This document shows, in pieces, positions 22,036 through 33,959 of a DNA stretch of 64,000 nt. The DNA is taken from assembly GCF_030272615.1 (NCBI RefSeq), contig NC_081415.1, positions 631,797,041-631,861,040 of the forward strand, written 5' to 3'. The notes beneath the pieces are model-generated. The model saw only the letters and a program-made list of their open reading frames with translations, was not told the origin of the DNA and searched no databases. The stretch's first letter is position 1. Every line of letters begins with the position of its first letter. Both the position numbers and the translations under genes were made by a program. Source of the DNA: Cryptomeria japonica. Lineage: Eukaryota; Streptophyta; Pinopsida; Cupressales; Cupressaceae.

Positions 22036-24149
22036 CTAACCCCCTAACCATGCTTTTGAGTGCTTTTGAGATGATTTGCAGGTAAAAAACCCAAGAAACA
22101 GGGTAATGCAGGGCTTTCTGAGAACTTTTGCGACTGTGTAGGAGCAATCTGCGCCTGTGTCAAGCATTCTGCACCTATGTCAAGGACTTCTGTGCCTGTG
22201 TCAAAGGGATCTACGCCTGTGTTACTGCATTCTGCGCCTGTGTAAGACATTCTGCACCTGTGTAAGGCCAGAAACAGAGGTAAAAGGCACTATTTTTACT
22301 TGCAAATTGCTTTGTTTTGCATTTTGTTTCTGCATTTTGGTTTTTCTTTGGTACTAATTCTCTATGTATCACCTTGGCATTATGCATGACAAAGACAACA
22401 AATGAAACTACTAACACATTTTATGTAGGTTCGCTAGTCAAAGACTAAACAAATCAAACTCCTAACTTGGTGATTTTGCAGGTTGCCTTGTATTTCAACC
22501 AAACTTTTGTGTTTGTAATTCATAATTAGGCACCTCGTATGATTGCTAAGTAGGATGGAATGAACGTGTGTTTTCTTTGATTGTTGAGTTTGACATTGGA
22601 GTAGGAGAGTATACTCTCATCCTTCTTAGGGTGATCAGAAATCCAAATCTTCGATACCATTCTCATGGCTCAGATTGTTTGTTACCTTTAGAGGGCCTGC
22701 CTTCCTGACCATTTGCTTTCTTTTGCAAGCAAGTGACAATCATGAGAAAGGAATGACCCAAAGTGAGTATAGCTAGAATACCTTGGCATTCTAACTCACT
22801 ATAAATAAATACCTGATGGGCGAAAGCTTTGAAGGAAGGGTTACATGGGAATTGTAGTTACTTGGGAAGTGATGACCCTTGAACTCTTCCTCATATCAAC
22901 ATCTAAGTAGGGCCTCATGGTCTAAATCATGCTTGCGCGACTACATTTGTTTGGCATCTTGGTGGGCTTAATGTCTCAATCACGCTTGCATGACACCAAG
23001 GAGTAACACTTAACAGAAATACTTACTAAACACCTTGTATTTAGAGGCCAAAAATCCTTCTAGTTGCTTGAGAAGGACAAGTTCGGATACTTGGAAGAGA
23101 TACTAAGTTTGCCATGGGGAGATTTCCATGGGGATTGATGCTTGGCTGCCCTGAGAAGTGAGTGTCGTGGAGGGGAGCCCATGGGGTCAAGCATCTATGT
23201 ATTCTCCTTGAATCTCATAACGAGTCTACCTCTCAAGTACCTACTGTCCTTGCCATCCATAAGAAATGTGTGAATGAGCATGATTGTCTTGAGTCTAAGT
23301 TGAAGTATCTTGTCTTCTTTGCTTGTCAAAAGTTGAGCTGTGTCTCATTTCAAAAACAAGACAAATTGATTCAAAACAAGGTTAAACACAAGAGTATTTC
23401 ATTCAACAAAGTTCAAAAAACCTTCAAACATGGTTGTCAAACATTTTTCAAAATCTTGTCTCAACATTCATGTCACTTAGATTTAGGTTCATCCTAGGTT
23501 TACATTTTGCAAATTCATTGTCAACTACCAAGGTTAGGTTTCACCTAGGTCATACTCCTTTGCATATCAATAAGGGTCATCCATTTGCATGTGTCCTCTT
23601 GCATTAGAGTAATACCATTTCATAATTCAAACTTAGGTTGACATTGTCATACATTTGCATTTGCATACCCTAGGTCTCTTCATTAAGCTTAGGTCATTAT
23701 CATATCATATTAGAGTCAGTTGTATAGCAATTGTCCCTTTGCATATAATCTCAAAAACTAGGTTTTGTCATACTTGAGTAATCCAAATCTTTGATAAACC
23801 CTAAGTCATTGTTAGGAGGTCTAGACCTTATCAAACCTTTTCTCTTTTTGTCATTATTGTCATTTGGTCAAACCTAGCTTAGTATCCAAGCATATAGAGG
23901 AGACATTGTCATTTTTTCCTTTTGTCACTTGGTCCTTTTTTCCTTTGAGGTCTAGACATCATCTCAATTTCCTAAGGGTCTCTTTTTAGATTTGCATTCC
24001 AAAAAAGTTTGTCAAAATCTTGAAAAACAACCAAAAACATAGATTGCATTCTTGCCATAGATTGCATTTTCATCTATTTAGTTTGCATTTAGTTTCATAT
24101 CATACATTATCCTTGAAAAATTCCAAAAATATTTCATTCGCATAGTGAC
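22036..24149 (+). other. 5' leader of gypsy element 2
   Basis: This is 2.1 kb of untranslated sequence before gag. It contains a GC-motif array (22137-22266), a splice-acceptor-like GATTTTGCAGGTT near 22,475, and the block 22,690-22,810 shared with element 1. Words such as CCTAGGTC, CATTTGCAT and TTTGTCATT recur at 23,490-24,120. I see no supported coding frame. Confidence 0.7.
22137..22266 (+). repeat. Leader array of a CTGCGCCTGTGT motif
   Basis: Seven or so copies of TGCGCCTGTGT and variants (TGCACCTATGT, TGTGCCTGTGT, TACGCCTGTGT), each followed by CAAG, AAGACATT or similar, give a period near 20-23 bp. It sits about 100 bases after the PBS, the same relative place as the minus-strand array at 12811-13085, but the word is different. 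Confidence 0.85.
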
Positions 24150-27100
24150 ATGCCTATTGAGACAAGGTCAAAATCTAAAAAGATGGGCGAACCAACGTAT
24201 CAACCCATCGACAACATATCAAATTCACAGTTTCAAACTAGTCAAACAGTACAAATTGAAGTTTCATCAAACACATCATTACCACCATATGGAATGGTTC
24301 AACTTGGACCACCTCCATTATATGAACCAGTATTTGTACCCATGAAACCAGGACATGGGAGTGTTCCACCAACACCAAGAGGAAACACACCTTTCGATTG
24401 GAATCAACCAAACCTGCAACATGAAATTCAAACATTACATGAGAAACAAACTCTTTCACAAGGATTTGGTTCAGATCAAGGCATTCAACAAGAAACAAAT
24501 CAAAACATTTTACCAGATTCTTCATCAGATTTTGATTCTTCTAATGATGTTGATATGTTCCTTCAAGATCCAAAGTTGACAAAAAAGATGGATAAATTCT
24601 TGAACAAGGTCTTTAAGATGTTCCCACAAAAATATCTTGACATGATGAGTAATGTGACCTCCTCAAGTGAGCAAATCAATGTGCAAAAACAACAAGGCAG
24701 TGAGCTGTTAAGTTTCTCTCCACATCCAAATGAAGAAAATGTGCAAGAAGAAACTCAACCTACCTTGATGAGTAAACATGCTTCAAAGGCATTAACAGTG
24801 ACTATTCCTCAAAAGTCACCATTTGAGACAATAAATAATCCATTATTTAACACAACACCTGTAACACAAGATCAAATGAAGACCACACAAATATTGACAG
24901 CTGTCCCTCAACAAGAAGTGGTTCCTCATATGCATAAAATTGGATCAAAATCTAAGATTCAAGAAAGCTTCACAATTGGAATGCCTGATATCAACAATGT
25001 CCAAAACAATTCTACAATGCAACAAAGTTCCTATGTCCCACTAAGTTCAATATATTTACCAAACACTCAAGTACTTGTTATGCAGACTATTGTGACAAAT
25101 CCTTCGATAATGGCGACACAAAGAGCTACAGATAGTGGTTTGCACCAACAACAAATGTTGCAACAATTGAGTAATACACAAAAAGTACAATCGAATGTGC
25201 AAACAAACAATGCACAACAACAACAATATCGCATTTGACAACAAGTTGCAGAGCCTTCTGCCCCTTTACGAGTTAATGCAAACTTGCAACCACCACAATG
25301 GATTGGACAAACAACACAACAAGTCAACGCAAGTGCCATACCCCATCTTAAGGAGAAACAACAAAAACCACCCAAACAAAGTTTTTTGCAAATGATGGGA
25401 TTTACACCGCGACAACAACAATTGGTATAAAGTCAGAAAATTCTGATTTGTTAGCATCAACAACAACATGTGCCTCAATATGTACCAAGACAAACAAGCT
25501 ATCATACTTCACAACTGCAATTGATGCCCATGCAATATCAACAACACCCTCAATTGCAATATCAACCTAGGCTACATACGATGATGCCACCACAAGAAGC
25601 ACAACAACAAGGTCAATATCAAGGCATGGCACAACCACAACAACAAGAGGTGTACCAAGAGCATTATATGCCGGAGACACCAAAGATGGCAATTTCAGAG
25701 CATCAACAACCAATCGAAAACACGATGTATCGACAAAGAGTACCTACCAGGATTAATGATGGACCTCCAAAATCTGATACAATTGCGCAATAGCTTGAGA
25801 AGTTGCAACGACAAGTCGACGCATTAGAAACCAAAGGAACAAAGAAGTTGTACACAGATCAAGATTTATGTCCTAATCCATTTGACAAGAGCTTATACAT
25901 GCCTCCATTCCCTAAGCATTTTGAGGCACCTAATTTTGAGAAATATAAAGGGAATGGTAATCCAAAAGATCACATTCGAGCATTTTTCGCGGCATGTACT
26001 AAGGTGAGTTATGAGGAAACATATTTAATGCGCTTATTTGCATGAAGTCTCATGGGACAAGCCATGGATTGGTATTTGCATCTGCCAGGAAATATAAAGA
26101 CTTGGTCAGAACTGGCTCAAAAGTTTATATCTCACTTCACGTTCAACATCGATAGTGACGTGACCATGTCAGATTTATGCAACACCAAGCAAAAGCAAGG
26201 TGAACCATTAGTGACTTTCTTGCAATGATGGCGAAGCTTGTATAGTCATTCTTCCCTAGATATACCTGAAGAACAACAAGTGAATTTGTTTATCCAAAAT
26301 TTGGTCCCAGAAATGATGTATGAACTAAAATTGAAAAGTCCCAGTACTATCGAGAAACTCATTAAGAAAGGGATGAACATTGAAACCACTCTTGTAGCCA
26401 AGGGAATCATTAAGCTTAACAAAGATAGTGAAAACACAAACAATTCAGGGGACAGAAATAGATTTTGGTACAAAAATAAGAATGTCACTAATGATGGAGT
26501 TGTTGATGCAAGAACGGCGAATGCAAATCAACCCCCGTTCACAATCAAGAAATTGAGTGTTCCTAATATGTCAACTATGGAACAAAATCAAACACCAATG
26601 AGCAATGTTACTCAACAGCCGCAATACCAACAACATACTCAACAATACACTCAACAATATAATCAACAACAAGGCCAACAACAAAACCAGCAACGCAAAC
26701 CTTTCCGGTCAAGAGATGGACCTCCTCGACAGTTTACGCCATTGGGAGAGCCTATTGAATCAGTAATGAAATAATTAATACAAGCAAAATTTATCAAGTT
26801 ACCAGATATCAAGGCAGAACCAGTGGTAAAGCCACATTGGTGGAATGATAATGCCTATTGTGAATACCATCGGTCAAAAGGGCATAAAACTGCATCATGT
26901 TTTCAATTGAAACATATGATTCAAGACTTGTTAGAGCAAGGAGTAATTGAGGTAGATCCGCCCAACGCGACCTCTAACACTGATCATACAATTTTCAAAA
27001 CTCCTTTGCTTGATCATGACAAGGGTAAAGCATCCTCTTCAAACTCTACCCAAACAACAAATTATGCAAATACTGGTTATAACAATGTCATAAATTGTTT

Positions 27101-27170
27101 TCATGTGTCAAATGAGTATGTTTCCAACCTAAGAATAAAGGAACAAGATCCTTCTTGCGCAGTCACCACT
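24150..27170 (+). pseudogene. gag region of gypsy element 2
   Basis: A long Gln-rich N-terminal part (24150-25790; many QQQ runs) with no fold that I recognise precedes the capsid-like domain (APNFEKYKGNGNPKDHIRAF at about 25,930 to QWRSLYS-like residues near 26,240). A second Gln-rich linker (26,600-26,700) and a CHHC knuckle YCEYHRSKGHKTASC (about 26,854-26,900) follow. The element 1 N-terminus is much shorter; this 540-codon Gln-rich extension is the main difference between the two Gags. The product would package the RNA. Confidence 0.82.
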
Positions 27171-27227
27171 TGTTGATCCAAAATAGTCCTGAAAGGAGCT
27201 CCTACAGTTCCTCCCAAATCAACTCCT

Positions 27228-28360
27228 ATGAGTCAGTATAATCTCCTAGATCATCTAGGAAAGACACCTGCACATATATCAATCCTTGAGTTGTTGAAAA
27301 TGTCCCCCATGCATCGCGCAGTCCTAGATAAAGCTTTAATTGAGTCCACTGTCCCGACAGACATTGATGTTGACCAGTTTCAAGCCCGAATTGGACATCT
27401 AGCTGTTTCCCAAAATGTTGCATTTTCTGATAATGATATCTCACCTGATAAGCTCCCTCATAATGATCCTTTACATCTTGAAGTCTTTGTCCATAATTGC
27501 AAAATCCGACGAGTCTTGATAGATGGCGGAGCGGGTCTTAATATTTGTACCTTGAGAGTGGTCATTGGCCTTGGTTATACAGAAAATGACATTGATGCTT
27601 CCAGAAGAATAACAATCAAAGCATATGATGATGCTGAGCACCCATCTAAAGGGATAATTACATTGCCTATCAGAGTTGGTCCAATGACAGAAAACACTTT
27701 CTTGCAGGACTTAGACCTCGATCTCCCTTACAATATGATTCTTGGCTGTCCATGGATCCACACAATGAAAGTAGTTCCATCCACTTATCATCAATGTTTA
27801 AAATATCCTTACAATGGAACTGAGATAACAATTCTAGGAGATCCTAATCCATTTCAATTTTGTGCTACTCTAAGGGATTCCCCTCAGTAGCAAGTCCCAG
27901 TCAATAGAGAGGCCCACTCACATAGTTATGTGGATCCTAATGAATTGTTAGATGCTATCAAAGGAAAATTGAAGATACAGGACCAAGGATGCAGAGAGTA
28001 TTCAATGGATCAAACATTCCTCATCGGGAATTTACCAATATCTCCAAAATCATATGGCAAACCACATTTGTTGCAAAAGGAACCTAAGGTAGTTATTCAA
28101 TATCAGTCTCCCACTACATTTACAAGATGGGGTGAACTTGACAAAGAAACTTTAGATGATGATGTCATAGATTGGCTTTATAAGGATCCAACTGAGACCC
28201 CACCTGTTAGGTTGCTGGTGGAACGGTATGGCAAAGGATTTACTATGCTGTAGAAGAAAGGATATGATGGCTGCAGTGGCTTAGGCCCGGACAAGAATGG
28301 AAGGCTAGAACCTATTATACCTGAGATGCGACCTCCAACTTTAGGGTTAGGTTTTGTACC
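27228..28360 (+). pseudogene. Protease and G-patch region of gypsy element 2
   Basis: The protease has VLIDGGAGLNICTL with DGG at 27522-27530 and YNMILGCPWIHTM about 70 residues on (the usual G-R-P is G-C-P here). The G-patch-like segment KKGYDGCSGLGPDKNGRLEP then GLGF lies at about 28,250-28,350, just after a TAG stop at 28251. Spacing and order match element 1, which supports the G-patch as a real part of this lineage. Confidence 0.75.
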
Positions 28361-28535
28361 ATTGCGAATTGGATCCTCATCTACCAAAGTGACCACGTGT
28401 GGAAAGGGGCATGACTCTGATGATGAAACAACACCTGAGGATACCTGACCCAAAACTGATTCCAATGAATGGGAGTGGAGTTCTTTTTCTTCTAGCTCCT
28501 ATGCCCTTGACAATGTTTTCCTTGACCCTGATGAT

Positions 28536-29300
28536 TTGCCTATGGAAGACAAACATGAAATAACTCCCCCTTCTAAAACATGTCCTAATGCTTGGATAGA
28601 GTCATTTTGGGACCCAAGCTCTGAATTAGATACAAGCAGTTCAGACAGTGATACCATGGATGTTTACATCTTTACCATCTCAGTCCTCCCTCTCCTTAAA
28701 ACCGATGATGACATGCCCCTCGTCTATCCCCAGCTTATCCAACATGACCAACAAGAACCACTCACATTGGATTGTTTTCAAAATGACGAAGCAATTGCAG
28801 AATTCCTTGGACTACGGGAAGGCATACCACAAGGTGATCATAAGGTAGGATTTGCTATTGATCTGGATTCTACAGCATATTTTGGGGAGTCAACTCCATC
28901 TTCCAGTCATCAAAATGAAAAAAGGAAAGAAAAAGTACAAAATAAAAAAGATAGGTCTTTGAGTGAAAACCGTAAGGCACTCTTTGATCATACAAAAGTA
29001 AAAATAAAAGACGTACCTGCGGGTGAAAACCTCTCTGAGGCGCCCAAAGGTGGAAGATTGGACATACCCTTATCAAGTCAGGATAGATCAACATTGATTT
29101 TGGAAATGACTAAAGAAATCAATTTGGGTACACCTGACAACCCTAAGGTCATTCATTTCGCTGCTTCTTTATCAAAACAGGAAAAGATAGATTTTGTCAA
29201 TTTCTCTCTTGAGAAAAAGATCAGCTTTGCATGGTCCTATGCAGATATGCCTGGACTTGATCCAGAATTAGTCCTTCATCACTTGCCATTAAAAGCCGAT
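28536..29300 (+). pseudogene. Acidic linker between G-patch and RT, gypsy element 2
   Basis: This is an in-frame Asp/Ser/Glu-rich stretch with no recognised enzyme motif. It ends in KISFAWSYADMPGLDPELVLHH, the conserved entry into RT that element 1 shares (INFAWSYVDMPGVDPHLI). Confidence 0.65.
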
Positions 29301-30580
29301 GCCAAGCCTGTCAAATAGAAGCTCAGAAAGATGCATCCCCAGGTGGCTCTCTTGGTCAAGGTAGAACTGAAAAAATTACTAGATGTGGGCTTTATCAGAC
29401 CCATTGATTATACAGACTGGATTTCAAATTTGGTACTAGTTAGCAAAGTAACTGGGGGCATCAGAATCTGTACAGATTTTAGGGATCTCAATAAAGCATG
29501 CCCTAAAGATGATTTTCCACTGCCAAATATAGACATCATAGTTGACATGACTGCTGGATATGAGATGCTCTCATTGATGGATGGTTTCTCCGGCTATAAC
29601 CAAATTCGCATTGCTCCTGAAGATCAACATAAGACTGCATTCACATGTACTTGGGGTACCTACTATTGGAATGCGATTCCCTTTGGTCTTAAAAATGCCG
29701 GTGCAACATATCAAAGAGCGATGACGACAATTTTCCATGATTTCATGCATACTTTGATGGAAGACTATGTTGATGACTTATTATGCAAATCTGTCACAAG
29801 AGATAGTCATCTAGCCATCCTGGGCCCAATCTTTGACCAAATGGAGGCCTACAAGCTCATACTCAATCCAAAGAAATGTGTCTTTGGTGTCACAGCTGGC
29901 AAATTACTAGGGTACATTGTTTCTCACCGAGGCATCAAAGTCGACCCGGCCAAGGTTAAAGCAATAATGGATATGCCTCCTCCTTCCAATCTCCGTCAAC
30001 TAAGAAGTCTACAAGGAAAGCTATAGTCAATCCGCCGCTTTATAGCTCAATTGGCAGACAAATGTCATCCATTCCAGCATTTATTGCATAAAGGAGTTGC
30101 TTTTAAATGGACCGAGCAATGTCAGTCGGCATTTCAAGCTCTTAAGGACTATTTGCTATCGCCACCTATTCTAATGCCTCCTATAGAAGGAAAGCCATTT
30201 ATATTGTATATTTCTGCAACTAAAACAACACTAGGAGTTCTCTTGGCGCAACAGGATGAGAATGGCAAAGAGCAAGCTATTTATTATATCAGCCGGACAC
30301 TAGTAGGCTATGAGCTGAATTATTCAACTATTGAACGAGCATGCTTAGCAGTGGTCTTTGCAACACATAAACTCTGATACTATATGTTAAATCACCAAAC
30401 ATTGTTGGTTGCAAAAATTGATCCCTTGAAATACTTGCTTAGCAGAGCAGCTTTGACAGGTTGCCTGGAAAAGTGTGTTATGATCCTCAGTGAATTTGAT
30501 ATTGAGTACATGGAGTGAAAGGCAATAAAAGGAAAAGTCATAGCGGATCAACTTGCAGAGGCTCCTATTTATGATGATCA
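29300..30580 (+). pseudogene. Reverse transcriptase and RNase H of gypsy element 2
   Basis: The RT has ICTDFRDLNKACPKDDFPLP, SLMDGFSGYNQIRIAPEDQ, the FGLKNAGATYQRAM region and the catalytic YVDD (29766-29777). The Ty3-type RNase H runs from about 30,080 (LYISATKTTLGVLLAQQ) to 30,560. Stops at 29316, 30024, 30375 and 30516 interrupt it; the catalytic residues themselves are kept. Confidence 0.9.
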
Positions 30581-30609
30581 TCCCATGTTGACAGATTTTC
30601 CGGATGAGT

Positions 30610-31020
30610 CAGTCTTTGCTCTTACATCTTCTAATGAATGGAAGTTATACTTTGATGGGTCCCATACCAAGTTCGGATCCGGAGCAGGCATATTGTTTGT
30701 CACCCCTCAAGGTGATGCTATTCCCAAGTCCTACAAAATAACTTTTCATTGTACCAATAACATTGCAGAGTATGAAGCACTGGTCACAGGACTCCGAGTA
30801 GCGGTCCACTAGAACATCACACATTTACAAGTCTATGGAGATTCTCAGTTAGTCATCCATCAAGTGAATGATGACTATGAAACAAAAGATGAAAATCTTA
30901 TTCCCTACAAGCATATGGTAGAGGTCTTCAAGACAAAATTCACGGCTATCCATTTCAGTCAAGTTCCAAGAATGCAAAACAAGTCGGCAGATGCGATGGC
31001 TACGATTGCTTCCATGTTAA
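30610..31020 (+). pseudogene. Second RNase H of gypsy element 2
   Basis: WKLYFDGSHTKFGSGAGI, NNIAEYEALVTGL, VYGDSQLVIHQV and NKSADAMATIAS give the D-E-D-D set of a full second RNase H. One TAG stop at 30810 falls between the second and third motifs. It is the Tat-lineage marker. Confidence 0.88.
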
Positions 31021-31289
31021 ATATGCCCCACAATATGGACAAATGTGAATTTTTGGTCGAACAGTTGCTTGTCCCTTCTTTTGACATTCTGACAGCAGAT
31101 GTGATGTGCGTTCTTGTTGGCCCTAACTCCCCGTGGTACAATGATGTATATCAATATTTGAAATCCCAAACTTTACCACCTAACCTTTCCACTAACCAAC
31201 GCCGAGCCTTCAACCGACAAATAGCCAAATATGTCATCATTGTCGATACCCTTTACCGTCGTTCCTTTGACCATACCCTCCTTAGGTGT

Positions 31290-32361
31290 TTGGATTCTGA
31301 CGAAGCACAAATGACTTTACACGAGGTTCACGATGGTATATGTGGGGGCCATTTCAATGGTCTGAGCTTAGCCAAAAAGTTGATTCGTGCTGGGTATTAT
31401 TGGCCCACTCTGGAAAAAGATGTTCACGATTTTGTTAAGAAGTGCTACAAATGCCAGATCCATGGAAATTACATTCATGCACCAGCCCTTTTCTCAATGG
31501 GGATTGGATCTTATTGGCAAGATTCACCCGACATCTGCAAATGGACACAAGTTTATCATTATAGCCACAGAGTATTTTACAAAATGGATCGAGGCTATCC
31601 CCATGACCTATATCACTGGTGTGCAAATTTCAAAATTCCTATTGAATTATATCATATGCAGATATGGGGTTCCCCTTGCCATAGTCACAGATAATGGTCG
31701 TCCCTTCAAGAATAAAGATGTCAAGGAACTCTGTGAAAAGTTTCATATCCAACACCGTTTCTCCAGTCCATACTATCCACAGGGTAATGGTCAAGCCAAA
31801 GCATCAAATAAAACCATTATCAAGATCTTAAAAAAGGTTGTCAATGACATTGGTCGAGATTGGCATGTACAGTTGAATCTAGCACTATGGGCTTATCCCA
31901 CTTCTATCCGCACACCTACTGGCGCAACACCTTATTCCTTGGTGTATGGTGCGGAAGCCATTTTACCCTTGGAAGTGGAGATTCCTTCTTTGCGTGTTTC
32001 CTTGCAACATTTGATTGATAATGAGACGCATGGAGTCTCTCGGTTGCATCAGCTTGAGATGTTAAATGAGAAACGTAAGACAACCCTGACACATTTGCAA
32101 GCATATCAAAACCGTCTCCATCGCTCTTATAATAAGAAGGTCAAAGGGTGACACTTTGAAGTGGGAGATCTGGTTTTAAAGGCAAACCCCAAGAATGTAC
32201 AATCTACTGACATCATCAAAGGCAAGTTTGAACCTAATTGGGTTGGGCCTTTCATAGTGACTGCAGCCTATGGCTCGGGGGCATATCAGCTTGCCACCCC
32301 AGAAGGTGAACCTTTGTCTGATCCTGTAAATAGCATGCACCTTCGCAAGTACTGGGCATAA
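31290..32361 (+). pseudogene. Integrase of gypsy element 2, catalytic Glu lost
   Basis: The zinc-binding part (HDGICGGHFNGLSLAKKL... then CYKC) is intact. A small frameshifting deletion follows at about 31,475. The core has D in GLDLIGKI (near 31,500) and D at 31690 (VTDNGRPF). At the third catalytic position, 35 residues later, the codon at 31798-31800 is AAA (Lys) in GQAKASNKT, where element 1 has GAA (Glu). One G to A change explains it. The C-terminal domain ends at 32361 after a TGA at 32149. Confidence 0.9.
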
Positions 32362-32389
32362 TTTTCTATCAGCACTTCTTCAAGTATGA

Positions 32390-32580
32390 TCCTGAAAAAA
32401 TACAAAAAATAAAAAAAAGCAAAAAATACAAAAAAATAAAAAAAAACAAAAAATACAAAAAAAGCAAAAAAAGCAAAAAATACAAAAAAATAAAAAAAAG
32501 CAAAAAATACAAAAAAATCAAAAAATACAAAAAAATACAAAAAAAAGTGAAAAACAAAGGAAAAGAACAAAAAAGTAAAG
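32390..32580 (+). repeat. A-rich degenerate tandem tract after pol
   Basis: The tract repeats words such as AAAAAATACAAAA, AAAAATAAAAAAAAGC and AAAAGCAAAA. It is much longer than the equivalent A-rich run in element 1 (10264-10320). It is not the PPT, which lies 1.3 kb further on. Confidence 0.8.
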
Positions 32581-32599
32581 AGAAATGATTCGCCCTCTA

Positions 32600-32664
32600 G
32601 TGAAAACCTGGCAAACAAGCGCTTTGGGCAAGTACCATGGTGAAAACCTGGCAATTAGGCGCCA
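32600..32664 (+). repeat. Twin post-pol motif GTGAAAACCTGGCAA
   Basis: There are two copies 40 bases apart (32600-32622 and 32640-32664), each followed by a GCGC/GGCGCC word. The second reads GGTGAAAACCTGGCAATTAG. Element 1 has one copy at 10333-10358. Confidence 0.75.
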
Positions 32665-33944
32665 TGTGTAATGAGATCATTGCTCCGTCATTTGTCATGA
32701 CCTCTAGATATGCTATCTCTCTGCAAGTTTATCAGGTCTATCTTTGTCCTGACCCAATGTTCTGTTCTAGGCCTGTAATTGGTCAGCATCATTGTCTTGC
32801 ATACTCCGTTTCTTGTGCATATGTTTCGGTCCTGGCCTCTATATATGTCTTTCAGATGTGCATTGGGTGCGTTCCCCTTGTCCTGATCAATCACTGGAAC
32901 TTTTAAATTCAAAATGTCCTGAAATAAATCCAAAAAAATTGAAAAATGTCTTGAAAAAATCATAAAAAATTGAAAAATGTCCTGAAAAAATCCCTAAAAA
33001 GTCAAATAAAGTCCTGGAAAAATGAACAAAAAAATTGTAAAAATTTGAAAAGCATAACAAAAAATATCCCCTTTGTGCATAAGACAGATCACTGAGCATC
33101 CCTCCAACGACACGCAATCACACATTGTGCTTTAATATCGTTTGTCCTTGGCACACTATCATGGGTCTTATACAGGGTGTGGTATACTTGAAACCAGACT
33201 GTGTCCTGTCTTAGACGGGGTACCGCATTAACCTGAAACCAGACAGCATGATCGTCCTATCAACACTTTCAACTTTTGACAATGAAGATCAAGATGTTTG
33301 TTTGACTTGTTGGAATTAGCGAGTCTTATCATTTATTGATTTATCTTCGATCATGTTCCTATGTTGCTCGATGATGTCACTGAGTGATTTAGAGTGACCG
33401 GGATGGATCATGGTCCCTTTCCTTTTTTTGTTGTGTTTGTTGTTTGTGGAATGTTTGTCACAAATTGGGGCAACTATATCATTGGGTGTCTATGATAAGT
33501 ACATTCGCTTTGTGAACGCCGCACATACCTCGACCCTTGATGTATGCACCCTAGGATGCTTCACTCATTCCTTGTGTGCGATGTGTCTGTCTTTTGCAAA
33601 AAGGGTTGCATTTCAGCTCTGGTTTTCAATGCCATGATGCTCTGCATCCGTTTTGCTACATTAAATAAAGGTTCTCACCTACTTCTGTGCATTTGTGAAA
33701 GCAAGTTTTCCTTCATCTCTAACTGTCCTTTGTCTAATTTCTTCTTACTAACATTTCTTCCGTCAGTCTTTGCAGTCTGTTTGATCCATTCGAACCTATC
33801 ATTTTCTATCATTCTTATCGATCAATTGGCCTCTTTTCTGGATGTTTCCGGCCAATTCCTCGAGGTGGCATGCATATGTCATTGTTATTGTCTGGGGCAT
33901 TTTCAGTATTGTTCTTTGAAACAACACTTAGAATCGCATTGTCT
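32665..33944 (+). other. 3' UTR of gypsy element 2
   Basis: This is noncoding internal sequence. At about 32,915-33,050 an imperfect repeat of AAAAATGTCCTGAAAAAATC recurs four to five times. GAAACCAGAC occurs twice (33,192 and 33,236). Open frames at 33410-33972 run into the LTR and look like chance. Confidence 0.6.
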
Positions 33945-33959
33945 CAAAGAGGGGCAAAA
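33945..33959 (+). promoter_or_regulatory. Polypurine tract of gypsy element 2
   Basis: CAAAGAGGGGCAAAA immediately precedes the TGTAGACGTC start of the 3' LTR. It is the plus-strand primer after RNase H cleavage. The same 15-mer lies at 14617-14631 on the minus strand. Confidence 0.93.

Larger units (their letters stand above)
24150..32361 (+). pseudogene. gag-pol polyprotein of gypsy element 2 (decayed)
   Basis: The frame opens at ATG 24150 and stays in one phase to about 31,480, where a short deletion relative to element 1 (missing the residues between the HGN...APA and PFSQWGLD motifs) shifts it; the rest runs to TAA after MHLRKYWA at 32361. Stops: TGA 25236, 26043, 26226, 27174, 28446, 30375, 30516, 32149; TAG 25452, 25791, 27888, 28251, 29316, 30024, 30810; TAA 25428, 26772. 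Against element 1 these replace CGA, CAG or CAA. Domain order is the same as in element 1. Confidence 0.92.
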
